Assembly (NCBI GenBank): GCA_037783415.1
Contig: JAZGTN010000052.1
Location: 992,001 to 1,056,000, forward strand
Direction of reading: 5' to 3'
Length of the DNA stretch: 64,000 nucleotides
Origin: Leptasterias polaris
Taxonomy: Eukaryota > Echinodermata > Asteroidea > Forcipulatida > Asteriidae
The notes below the pieces were generated by a model. The model was not told the origin of the DNA and did not search any database. It was given only the letters and a program-made list of their open reading frames with translations. Below, one piece after another: positions 23,581 through 33,651 of the stretch; the stretch's first letter is position 1, and every line of letters begins with the position of its first letter. The position numbers were made by a program, and so were the translations under genes.

Positions 23581-23988
23581 CAAGGCGTTGGAGTTTTACT
23601 TTCGTTTATTAATTGTCTTTTTAGATTAGTTGGTTTCCCTTTGCGCTATTGCGCCATTGCGCCATTGCGATACCCATGCACCCGAGCTATAATATGTGCA
23701 GTCTCTGGATGTGTGTGCCAAGCATGTAACGCAGTGCTTGCGTGGTGTGAGATGTGTACACGTAGACTATCTGAATCAACCCAAGGCGTTGGAGTTTTAC
23801 TTTCGTTTATTAATTGTCTTTTTAGATTAGTTGGTTTCCCTTTGCGCTATTGCGCCATTGCGCCATTGCGATACCCATGCACCCGAGCTATAATATGTGC
23901 AGTCTCTGGATGTGTGTGCCAAGCATGTAACGCAGTGCTTGCGTGGTGTGAGATGTGTACACGTAGACTATCTGAATCAACGCCTTGA
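23581..23988. repeat. 201-base perfect-looking tandem duplication with inverted ends
   Basis: Copies at 23581-23781 and 23782-23981 look identical. The duplicated block opens with CAAGGCGTTG (23581-23590), and the pair is closed by its reverse complement CAACGCCTTG (23979-23988). Because 201 is a multiple of 3, a frame runs through both copies. I do not take this as a gene. Confidence 0.75.
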
Positions 23989-24078
23989 TGGTTCTGTTTT
24001 GAGCTAGCCAGGGTCATTACTATAATGCATGAATCAGACAAGACCCCATTGGTCAGTGGCGGAAGTCATGTTTACTAA

Positions 24079-24114
24079 TAGGATGGGGGGGGGGGGAGGG
24101 GGGGGGGGCGGGCG
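24079..24114 (+). repeat. Poly(G) tract
   Basis: Runs of 10-13 G are interrupted only by A or C. It could form a G-quadruplex on this strand. Confidence 0.85.
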
Positions 24115-24579
24115 CATTGCGCAATCATTTGCAATCGCAGTTTGAGTACAGAGTCCATTTTTAAAAAGAGATGCTTACCGTTAACAAAGAAAAAGAAAAT
24201 CGTATCGTTGAAATTCTTTCTCTATCAGCACTAACATCATAACAGTAGGGCCTGTAGTTTTTTATTCAAATTACTAAAGCAGTTAACAACGTGAAAATAA
24301 TCATTTTCGAATGTTCTCGTAGTGTAAAGATTACGTGTTTACAACATTTGAAGATTTCATCACCCTCAGATAAAATGGACTCGTCCAACCAGTCTCCCAG
24401 TCTCAACGGCCACGGTGTTCGAATCGTGTGCATGTGTGGAAGCATGGTACAAAGGTCATAATGAGGGAAGCTTGTGATTGGACCGTCGAAAATGAATCAT
24501 TCATTTGCCTCCCATTCTGTGCTGTTTGCAGTCGGCCGTACGAAAGAGTTTAATATTCATGATCTGCATACCAGCATAT
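24115..24579. other. No gene supported
   Basis: Unique-looking sequence. I see no repeat family, RNA gene or supported reading frame in it. Confidence 0.35.
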
Positions 24580-24633
24580 CCGCTAGCCCCCCCATTTTCG
24601 TCCAATAGTGGACGAAAATGGGGGGGCTAGCGG
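24580..24633. repeat. Perfect 24-bp inverted repeat with 6-base loop
   Basis: Arms 24580-24603 and 24610-24633 are exact reverse complements around loop AATAGT. The arms start CCGCTAGCCCCCCC and end TTTTCGTCC. It would extrude as a cruciform or fold as a long RNA hairpin. Confidence 0.85.
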
Positions 24634-25171
24634 AAATAAAAACAGGAAACACATTAAACCCGGACGATACAGACGCATCAAGGCTGTCGTCCTTACGGCC
24701 TCCGCATGCGGATAGTAATACGAGTGCGGATGACCTGCGCACAGTAGTAGTACGGGCGTCGTGCGATGTGATACAAACATTACGCACAGTGCTTGTGTAT
24801 AGGCTAGTGGTGGATTTTACGGCGTCTTTTCGGAGTGAAACTGCGACCGCCTTGAGCAAGGCTAGCTGGAGGTCAGCACGCGTGCGCGCTAAATACAATG
24901 TGACTTTTACAATACGAACTTCGGAAACTAGTATTAAGAAGAACAAAAATGAAGACATAGCCCCATGAATAGGGCCAATCCACTTCGTATTCTTGGCTAT
25001 GGCACCATTGCATTTCTATTTTTGTGCCCGATTTATTTTTTAATCAGGGTTATTAAACTTACTAATAGAATGCTACTGTACTTGTAGAAAGCCCTAATGA
25101 TTAATTGTTTTAAAAAAAATATCACAGATCTTTTGGGAAAATTGTTTTCTTTTCGAATTGCAAGTGTGATT
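24634..25171. other. Unclassified sequence
   Basis: Overlapping open frames of 116 codons (+, 24618-24968) and 133 codons (-, 24557-24958) run through this part and the palindrome. Neither shows a known domain, and both cannot be real. The minus frame starts with a hydrophobic run (FLFFLILV) that could mimic a signal peptide. I cannot decide between chance and a small gene. Confidence 0.2.
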
Positions 25172-25195
25172 CCCCCCCCCCCCCCCCCCCCCCCC
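25172..25195 (+). repeat. Poly(C) tract, 24 bases
   Basis: An uninterrupted run of C. The length is probably unreliable in any assembly. Confidence 0.9.
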
Positions 25196-25226
25196 ACATA
25201 TTAACTTGCGCAAAAAACCATTGTCA

Positions 25227-25443
25227 GGTTCCCTCAACAATTCACAACAGTTATATGATCAACTGCTGATATTTAATGGGGACCAGACTGATTCACTCAG
25301 CGCGCCATCAAGGTCTTGTGAAATACGTGTAATGTGGTGCGCATCTTAAGCCCGTCTGAGCAAAAGATACTGCTCAGCGCAATATGTAAATCAGTCTGGT
25401 CCCCATTAGATCGAATAAATGCTGTGAAATTGTTCAGGGAACC
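25227..25443. mobile_element. Outer palindromic element enclosing a MITE
   Basis: GGTTCCCTCAACAATTCACA (25227-25246) faces its near-perfect reverse complement at 25423-25443. Between them lies a second TIR element (25276-25406), so the structure is nested. No clear target duplication is seen for the outer arms. Confidence 0.5.
25276..25406. mobile_element. 131-base MITE with TA flanks
   Basis: The terminal inverted repeats match ATGGGGACCAGACTGATT exactly at both ends. TA lies at 25274-25275 and 25407-25408. A TA duplication with short TIRs fits a Tc1/mariner-type MITE. No transposase is present. Confidence 0.65.
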
Positions 25444-25482
25444 CAACTAGTATGGTTCTCGCGAAAGTTGTTAATACTGTTA

Positions 25483-27593
25483 CTAGCGGGATGCCGCGCT
25501 TCGCGCGGCACCCGCTAGGTGGGCGCGATTCTTGCACATAAAATGCGACCACGGTGCATGGGGGAAGGGGGGGGGGTAATAAACCCTTCCCATGAAATAT
25601 TTAAATTGCACTTCACGCGTGCGCACTTACACTGCTGGTTGGCAAAATGATGGAACATTGCCCCTTTTTGTGTGGGGCTGATGGTGGCGTGACGCAGACG
25701 CGCTTGTGCGTCTACTTAGTGCACAACTCTATGGCGTTTGCCAACCAGCAGGGTCTGTACGCATGCGTGAATGTAATTAGCATATTTCATGGGAAGGGTC
25801 TATTGGAGAGGATATCAGAGTTTATAACTTTCAGAATTGGTTTGGTAAATATATTTAAAATCTGTACGCAATGTAGTTATGTCCTAATGATAAAATGTCG
25901 AGCATGCAAAAGGTGTTGAGTGCGGTGCGGTCGAAGGCGAAGCGTAGCCATCCCTCACCCTTTTCGCCCCCTTTTCTCGACTACGAAGCATAAGTTGGGG
26001 TGTGTTTTAATATTTGGGAAGGATATAAAAATGCAATGATGCATGCTTGGCATGATATGTAGGTTTTTGGATATATCAAGACTTTTTGAATATCCAACAA
26101 AGGCCATGAAATATATGCTTCTGTGCTCCTAAAATTTGTCAAATGTTTGAATTCATGTATAATACTTTATTTCCTTTTTTCTTTATTTCTGGATTTCTTT
26201 GTGTCTCTATCTCTTTATTTCTTAAATGTGTCTTTGTTTCTATATTTTCTCTTTCTGAATATCCGTGTTTGCCCGTGGTGAACTTTGTATTTTCTCAGTA
26301 TTCTATTTCATTGTTTCTGTAATTAGGCCTATTATGTGTTTTTCTGACTCAGTGGTCTGTTTGTCTTTTTATTTGTTTATTTTGTTTATGTCTTAGTTTC
26401 GTTATTTCCTTAGTTGCAGGGGGCCTATTATTTATCTCTGATATGTTTCTTGATATCTATTGACATTTATTTTGTAATGTTTTTATGTCACTATGTTACA
26501 GTTGATTTCGATGTTTCTATGTCACTATTTCTGTGTTTTTAAAATTATTTTGGCATGCGTTTGTTTCCGTATTTCGTTCTTCTAGATTTTGTAAATGGTT
26601 GATAATACAATAATAATGTTAAGTATTACAGGGGTGGGATTTTGCACATTTTGTTGATGACAGTTTTGTAAACTTGTTTTTGTCTTGACAGACCCTGTTG
26701 TTCAAATTTTATTCATCGTACGTCTAAAGATTTAAATAGGAAACGAAAATAAAATAAAAATGATTTGTGTGTTTTCGTTTTCCTTTATTTGTTCCTTTCT
26801 GTCTCTCTTTGATTTCTTGATTTATCTTGTTTGGAGGAGGCTTTATTTTTTTCCATTTTCCCTTTCATTGTGTCGTTATTTCTTGCTTTCTTTATGCCTT
26901 GTTTCTTTATTTCTTTATTGCTCGGAAATTATTGGTTGTATTTAGGCCTCCATACCACTAAATGCAGGTAACGACTAATATTCGACAATGCTTGTCTTTG
27001 TGAATATTATGTTGTTATTCAGTCAATGAGTAGGCCTAACGTAAGCAGTCAATTTATGAAAGAAATAATAGGGCCTGTAAGGAAAATTTATAAAGGGGAC
27101 ATAGGAGGTCACATCTGCCCAATAAAATTAAATGAGCTGGAAGAAGACAAAGCATCATTAACAGAAAATATGCAGTATCTGTAGAAATTAGGATTATACC
27201 CCCCCCCCCCCCTCCCCCTTTGAGCTGCATTTTAAATCAGTCATGATCTCGCTATATTAGTATGCCGTTGCACATAGGCGCGGGGAGACGTTGGAACACC
27301 AGTGCCAACCCAGTAAGCGGTGTCCGGCAAGCGAAACTTCCCAGAATGCACAAATGCAATAGCGAACGCAAATTTTAAGACTGGCAAAACCCCCCAATTT
27401 AAGTTTTGAATATGCCAAATTTTTCCAAAAATCAACACCCACAAATCATCACGCAAGCTCCGCTACAGACTAACCCCGGCGCAAGAAAAACCCAAAAAAC
27501 AAAAATACATGCCTGACGGGTATGAAACACGCAAGGGCCGACCAACGCGGGTATCCAGCTGCCGTTGCACACAATCGCAGGTAGAAACATAGC
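25483..27593 (+). repeat. Family R unit R1 (full length)
   Basis: It opens with a 36-base hairpin (25483-25518; CTAGCGGG ... CCCGCTAG, one mismatch) and then a G tract. A ~450-base segment follows, ending at a C/G-rich region, and then ~1.1 kb of T-rich sequence (26100-27240). The last part has a C tract (27191-27210) and a GC-richer tail with TTCCCAGAATGCAC at about 27347. R4 (33652-35449) has the same layout. R2 and R3 lack the T-rich middle. No supported gene is present, and the class of element is unknown. Confidence 0.55.
25581..25801. mobile_element. 221-base MITE inside R1, defined by empty sites in R2-R4
   Basis: R2, R3 and R4 read GGGTAATTGG at the matching point (about 28206, 29691 and 33746). 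R1 reads GGTAAT, then 221 bases, then ATTGG. The ends are inverted repeats (AAACCCTTCCCATGAAATAT versus the same with one change). A second inner inverted pair is GCTGGTTGGCAAA/TTTGCCAACCAGC. The apparent target duplication is AT. Confidence 0.7.
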
Positions 27594-28104
27594 GTTGTTC
27601 GATCGAAAATAAGGGCACCAGTTATCCCAACATATATGCAAATTGTTTATTGCGTGCATCCTTGAGAAATTACCTTAGTCATGCAGCGCTACTTCTGATT
27701 GTTCACTGAAAAGACTCATAGGTCGTTAAAACCGTGGACTTTCGGTGACACAAAATGCAGTAGATATTTATTGATAAATTATTTAATACCATTTAACCCA
27801 CAAAACGTGCAACAAATATCTTCTGAAGACAAACAACATTAACACAATCTTTTCGAGAGAGCTGGGAAATTATGGTGAACACCCAAGACCGAGGAAATAA
27901 CGGACCAATCACTCGTGAGAAGTCATCACACGTGAGAAAAAAAAGATGGCGACCCAATAAAAAAGATGGCGACCCAATAAAAAAGATGGCAGCCCAGAGC
28001 GCAACCTCGTCCTCGAGGGGGCGAGGTCACCGTGCGCAAGCGGACGGTCGGATCTCGCAGCGCCGCGGGGTGGAACTTGGCACCGATTTTAATTATATAG
28101 AAGA
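27594..28104 (+). repeat. Family S repeat plus YY1-like tandem block and GC-rich spacer
   Basis: One S unit (GTTGTTCGATCGAAAATAAG at the start, CACGTGAG near the end) is followed by tandem AAAAGATGGCGACCCAAT at 27943-27990. A GC-rich stretch then runs into R2. The same block ends the S pairs before R3 and R4. Confidence 0.6.
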
Positions 28105-28694
28105 AGCGGGATGCCGCGCTTCGCGCGGCACCCGCTAGGTGGGCGCGATTCTTGCCCATAAAATGTGCCAACGGTGCATGGGGTAAGGGGGGCGGGGGGG
28201 GGGGGGGTAATTGGAGAGAATATCAGAGTTTATAACTTTCAGAATTGGTTTGGTAAAGATATTTAAAATCTGTACGCAATGTAGTTATGTCCTAATGATA
28301 AAATGTTGAGCATGCAAAAGGTGTTGAGTGCGGTCGAAGGCGACGCGTCGCCTTCCCCTCACTGTTTTCGCCCCTTTTCTCGACTACGAAGTTGGGGGGG
28401 GGGGGGTGTTTTAATATTTGGGGAATGATATAAAAAGGCAATGATGCATGCTTGGCACGATATGTAGGTTTTTTGATATAATCAAGACTTATGTTTTGAA
28501 TATGCCAAATTTTTCCAAAAATCAACACCCACAAATCATCTGACACCCTCACGCAAGCTCCGCTACAGACTAACCCCGGCGCAAAAAGAAAAAAACCAAA
28601 AAAACATGCCTGACGGGTATGAAACACGCAAGGGCCGACCAACGCGGGTATCCGGCTGCCGTTGCACACAATCGCGGGTAGACGTCGGAACATA
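28105..28694 (+). repeat. Family R unit R2 (internally deleted)
   Basis: It has the same GC hairpin and G tract as R1 but passes directly from the region near 28488 to the tail at 28494, without the ~1.1 kb T-rich middle. It is nearly identical to R3, about 1,483 bases downstream. Confidence 0.65.
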
Positions 28695-29587
28695 GCGTTG
28701 TTCGATCGAAAATAAGGGCACCAGTTATCCCAACATGCAAATTGTTTATTGCGTGCATCCTTGAGAAATTACCTTAGTCATGCAGCGCTATTTCTGATTG
28801 TTCAATGAAAAGACTCACGGGTCGTTAAAACCGTGGACTTTCGGTGACACAAAATGCAGTAGATATTTATTGATAAATTATTTAATACCATTTAACCCAC
28901 AAAACGTGCAACAAATATCTTCTGAAGACAAACAACATTAAAACAATCTTTTCGAGAGAGCTGGGAAATTGTGGCGAACACCCAAGAGCGAGGTAATAAC
29001 GGACCAATCAAACGTGAGAAATAATCACACGTGAGAAAATCGTCGCTGGTACACACTCTCTTTCTAAAGCGTTGTTCGATGGAAAATGAGGGCACCGGTT
29101 AACACAGCATGCAAACTGTTTATTGCGAGCATTCATGTGAGAAATTATCTTAGTCATGCAACGCTATTTCTGACTGCTCAATGAAAAGACTCATGTGTCG
29201 TTAAAACCGTGGACTTTTGGTGACACAAATTTCAAAATGCAGTAGATATTTATTGAAAAATTATTTAATACCATTTAAACCCACAAAACGTGCAACAAAT
29301 ATCTTCTGAAGACAAACAACATTAACACAATCTTGTCGAGAGAGCTGGGAAATTACGGCGAACACCCAAGACCGAGGAAATAACGGACCAATCACTCGTG
29401 AGAAGTCATCACACGTGAGAAAAAAAAGATGGCGACCCAATAAAAAAGATGGCGACCCAATAAAAAAGATGGCAGCCCAGAGCGCAACCTCGTCCTCGAG
29501 GGGGCGAGGTCACCGTGCGCAAGCGGACGGTCGGATCTCGCAGCGCCGCGGGGTGGAACTTGGCACCGATTTTAATTATATAGAAGA
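28695..29587 (+). repeat. Two S units plus YY1-like block
   Basis: S units start near 28695 and 29070. The second is a diverged copy of the first (GTTGTTCGATGGAAAATGAG). The YY1-like tandem block lies near 29423-29480. Confidence 0.6.
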
Positions 29588-30109
29588 AGCGGGATGCCGC
29601 GCTTCGCGCGGCACCCGCTAGGTGGGCGCGATTCTTGCCCATAAAATGTGCCAACGGTGCATGGGGTAAGGGGGGCGGGGGGGGGGGGGGGGTAATTGGA
29701 GAGAATATCAGAGTTTATAACTTTCAGAATTGGTTTGGTAAAGATATTTAAAATCTGTACGCAATGTAGTTATGTCCTAATGATAAAATGTTGAGCATGC
29801 AAAAGGTGTTGAGTGCGGTCGAAGGCGACGCGTCGCCTTCCCCTCACTGTTTTCGCCCCTTTTCTCGACTACGAAGTTGGGGGGGGGGGGTGTTTTAATA
29901 TTTGGGGAATGATATAAAAAGGCAATGATGCATGCTTGGCACGATATGTAGGTTTTTTGATATAATCAAGACTTATGTTTTGAATATGCCAAATTTTTCC
30001 AAAAATCAACACCCACAAATCATCTGACACCCTCACGCAAGCTCCGCTACAGACTAACCCCGGCGCAAAAAGAAAAAAACCAAAAAAACATGCCTGACGG
30101 GTATGAAAC
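29588..30109 (+). repeat. Family R unit R3, left part
   Basis: A near-identical copy of R2 up to GTATGAAAC (30101-30109), where a 2,544-base element is inserted. It resumes at 32654 and runs to about 32730. Confidence 0.65.
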
Positions 30110-30798
30110 TAGTCTTGGTGCAAGACGTCCCTGTTCTGTATTTCCACGATCCGCCCCATTACAAATTGCCGCCAATAGAGGGCGCTATCATTCCACGAAC
30201 CGCTATCACAGGAACGTCTTGGGAATCTCGTCAAACTGCCTGGAAAATTCCAGGGACATTCCGCTGTGACGTAGAAATTTGCATAATTCTTTGCAAGAAA
30301 GAAATCACGTGATCAGTCTAGTACCTGCCGCGTTTGTGAACCACTGATCTCTATTATTGTACTGTGGCTGCACATGGAATCGTGTGTGGGGAAAATGAAT
30401 GGAACTTGTCGCCGTCAATCGACACCCGCGTGTGTACGTAGTAACCATAGAGCTATTATTTTATGGTAGTAACTAGTATTTTGCTGTCGTTTGCGTAATG
30501 GCGGAGCGTGCCGTAAAAGTTGACAGTTAAAGTAATAGAAAGTTATAGTATAGTAATTGATAGTATAACCTTACATGAAATATCGTTCTTATTTTTAACT
30601 GTATTTGTGTATACTTGGGTGGTGATGATTTTAAAACTACAAAATGACTAAGTGTGAACAGGTTTTTTGTGTTTGGATCTGTATTAATAAAATAAATAAA
30701 TAAAAACAACTGTGCATTTCATTCATTGAGTAGTTACCTGTCATTGCAAAATTGTAAACATTAACCCGAACCTATGGTGTTCCATATCGTCACGCGTA

Positions 30799-31428
30799 CC
30801 ACGAAGTGACCTATCTGTCAAAATTAATAAATTTTTGCAAATCGGGTTTTATACAAATTATTAATATACTCATTACTGTTAACATTTTCAGCAAGTTTGA
30901 ATACCTAATACTTAATAGTTTCGTAATTACACTAATTAGTAAAAACGACGTGTCACTAGATTTGCCGTTTTGTATTTCCACGAAGTGACCTAGCCCTCGA
31001 CGCGCCACTTCACCAATGATATACGAAGCGTTACACACACAGTTCAGCGCGCGTGTGTGACATTTCGCATTTTCACGAAGTGACCTATCTCTGGAAGCGT
31101 AGTATTTTCACGAAGTGACCTATCGCGATAGGTCTCAATATGCAATGTGTTTGTACACAACGCGCGCGCTGCGGGCAATACTCGCTTTCATTTTCACGAA
31201 GTGACGTATGTGTTTAGGACTGTATTACTAATTAAAATAGTTGCAAGAATGAAAACACTCTGACAGTTATGCACGAATAAAGTATTCAGCTTTATTTTTG
31301 TCTTAAAAAAATGAAACAAACTTGTTAAGAATACCCTGAAGCAGCAGTTTTAAAAATAGTGCAACTTCAATCGCGATTTTCTCCAAACACGTTTTTGGGG
31401 GCTGTGAACAAGATAGGTCACTTCGTGG
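30799..31428. repeat. Six iterated TCACGAAGTGACC-type motifs
   Basis: The motif TTTCACGAAGTGACCTATC or close variants occurs on + near 30799, 30978, 31071, 31106 and 31191, and inverted near 31412-31428. The core TCAC-GAA-GTGA is a dyad. Such iteration inside a TIR element suggests a protein-binding site. Confidence 0.5.
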
Positions 31429-31441
31429 TACGCGTGACGAT

Positions 31442-31945
31442 ATGTGCCACTCCTTTCTGTCGCCTTTTCCATTTTGTCCATCGCCTTTTCAATTTTGTCT
31501 GTCGCCTTTTGACTTTTCAATTTTTTCTGTCGCCTTTTCAATTTTTTCTGTCGCCTTTTCAATTTTGTCCGTCGCCTTTTCAATTTTTTCCCTCGCCTTT
31601 TTAATTTTTTCGTCGCCTTTTCAATTTCAGAATCATGTGATAGTCACCTGGTAGTCACGTGGAAAAACCCACGGAAAAAATTGAAAAGGCGACGGACAAA
31701 ATTGAAAAGGCGAAGGAAAAAATTGAAAAGGCGACGGACAAAATTGAAAAGGCGACGGACAAAATTGAAAAGGCGACGGACAAAATTGAAAAGGCGACGG
31801 ACAAAATTGAAAAGGCGACGGACAAAATTGAAAAGGCGAAGGAAAAAATTGAAAAGGCGACGGAAAAAATTGAAAAGGCGACAGAAAAAAATGAAAAGGC
31901 GACGGACAAAATTGAAAAGGCGACGGAAAGGAGTGGCACATATGG
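31442..31945. repeat. Minisatellite palindrome (21-base unit)
   Basis: The left arm (about 31442-31626) reads ...TTTTGTCYGTCGCCTTTTCAA.... The right arm (about 31679-31945) is the reverse complement in 21-base units (GACGGACAAAATTGAAAAGGC). Unique GTGCCACTCCTTTC/GAAAGGAGTGGCAC pairs close the two arms. The arms hold different unit numbers and some degenerate units. Confidence 0.8.
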
Positions 31946-32662
31946 AACACCATACGAACCCCTAAGCATTTCTACTTGACAGCTTCCTCAACCCATCATA
32001 CTCCAACATTGAGTGTGTACTTAAGGGAAATGTGAATTTTGATTATTTGAGGCAGACAGTACCAATATTGTGAAACAGATGGTTCGATCACCTCGCCGAC
32101 AATCTAACTTAAATCTTTGATGAAGCCCTTTTCTTGGCTTTCGTTAGTAAGGTGGCGTAACTCTTACAGGTTACTAGCTGCCGGTTACAAACTATACACC
32201 ATCCGCCCTTTTTCGTACGGTGTGATGAGTATCGCGAGGCCATTATTCGCCAGCAAAGTTAGCCGTCATAATTGCAAAAAATCACGAAAGAGGCCGACCG
32301 TCCTAGCTACACAGAACAGCACACAGTGTGTCAGTCAGTATAGTAGACCATACAATTTCGTCTGCTACATTTTACAGCAGCTGACATGACGTGACCAGTC
32401 TGTTGTGGTCGTTATGCGGCTTAAAATTTGTGTTCGTACGCTTGCGTATTGCCGTTGTGACCTCAATGTGAATATGCAGATATAGGTCACAGCGATTGTA
32501 TCACGTGATACTCGACGAGATTCCCAAGACGTTCCTGTGATAGCGGTTCGTGGGTGATAGCGGTTCGTGGAATGATAGCGCCCTCTATTGGCGGCAATTT
32601 GTAATGGGGCGGATCGTGGAAATACAGAACAGGGACGTCTTGCACCAAGACTAGTATGAAAC

Positions 32663-32730
32663 ACGCAAGGGCCGACCAACGCGGGTATCCGGCTGCCGTT
32701 GCACACAATCGCGGGTAGACGTCGGAACAT
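32663..32730 (+). repeat. Family R unit R3, right part
   Basis: Continues the R3 tail (ACGCAAGGGCCGACCAACG) after the inserted element and its target duplication. Confidence 0.6.
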
Positions 32731-33651
32731 AGCGTTGTTCGATCGAAAATAAGGGCACCAGTTATCCCAACATGCAAATTGTTTATTGCGTGCATCCTTG
32801 AGAAATTACCTTAGTCATGCAGCGCTATTTCTGATTGTTCAATGAAAAGACTCACGGGTCGTTAAAACCGTGGACTTTCGGTGACACAAAATGCAGTAGA
32901 TATTTATTGATAAATTATTTAATACCATTTAACCCACAAAACGTGCAACAAATATCTTCTGAAGACAAACAACATTAAAACAATCTTTTCGAGAGAGCTG
33001 GGAAATTGTGGCGAACACCCAAGAGCGAGGTAATAACGGACCAATCAAACGTGAGAAATAATCACACGTGAGAAAATTGTCGCTGGTACACACTCTCTTT
33101 CTAAAGCGTTGTTCGATGGAAAATGAGGGCACCGGTTAACACAGCATGCAAACTGTTTATTGCGAGCATTCATGTGAGAAATTATCTTAGTCATGCAACG
33201 CTATTTCTGACTGCTCAATGAAAAGACTCATGTGTCGTTAAAACCGTGGACTTTTGGTGACACAAATTTCAAAATGCAGTAGATATTTATTGAAAAATTA
33301 TTTAATACCATTTAAACCCACAAAACGTGCAACAAATATCTTCTGAAGACAAACAACATTAACACAATCTTGTCGAGAGAGCTGGGAAATTACGGCGAAC
33401 ACCCAAGACCGAGGAAATAACGGACCAATCACTCGTGAGAAGTCATCACACGTGAGAAAAAAAAGATGGCGACCCAATAAAAAAGATGGCGACCCAATAA
33501 AAAAGATGGCGACCCAATAAAAAAGATGGCAGCCCAGAGCCCAACCTCGTCCTCGAGGGGGCGAGGTCACCGTGCGCAAGCGGACGGTCGGATCTCGCAG
33601 CGCCGCGGGGTGGAAGTTGGTACCGATTTTAATTATATAGAAGATAAGATA
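32731..33651 (+). repeat. Two S units plus YY1-like block (one extra unit)
   Basis: The same arrangement as 28695-29587, but the AAAAGATGGCGACCCAAT block has one more copy (33463-33530). Confidence 0.6.

Larger units (their letters stand above)
30773..31954. mobile_element. 1,182-base nested foldback-like element
   Basis: CGAACC flanks both sides (30767-30772 and 31955-31960). The outer ends are inverted (TATGGTGTTCCATAT). Inside, a perfect 33-bp inverted repeat pairs 30783-30815 with 31412-31444, and a minisatellite palindrome fills 31442-31945. Arms made of short tandem repeats are typical of foldback elements. No coding capacity is seen. Confidence 0.6.
30110..32653. mobile_element. 2,544-base element with long TIRs and 9-bp target duplication
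   Basis: The left TIR is 30110-30232 (123 bases). The right TIR is 32514-32653 (140 bases, longer because GTGATAGCGGTTCGTGG is duplicated in it). The ends begin TAGTCTTGGTGCAAGACG. GTATGAAAC is present on both sides (30101-30109 and 32654-32662) and once in the uninserted copy R2 (near 28616), which confirms the boundaries. Long TIRs with a 9-bp duplication resemble Mutator-like elements, but the edge could be read as 7-9 bp and no transposase is present. Each TIR holds a CTCF-like site. The interior carries a second, nested element. A 90-codon frame at 32117 is not recognised. Confidence 0.8.

Noticed and set aside
22976..23583. Arginine-rich frames of up to 182 codons on both strands at the GACG minisatellite
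   Set aside because: The repeat has no stop triplets in several phases, so open frames appear in parallel on both strands.
23503..23988. 161-codon frame with a duplicated half
   Set aside because: It is open only because a 201-base duplication preserves phase. The single unit is a 67-codon chance frame.
24557..24968. Overlapping 116- and 133-codon frames on opposite strands
   Set aside because: Both cross the perfect palindrome, neither has a known domain, and they exclude each other. Left as unclassified.
27926..29654. Identical 81-codon minus frames at 28171 and 29654, and recurrent frames in R tails
   Set aside because: Identity follows from the 1.48 kb tandem duplication, not selection. 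They cross simple repeats (TTTTTTATTGGGTCGCCATC).
31350..31979. KIEKATD heptad-like frames up to 106 codons
   Set aside because: A 21-base repeat opens all phases of both strands. Frames in three phases are equally long.
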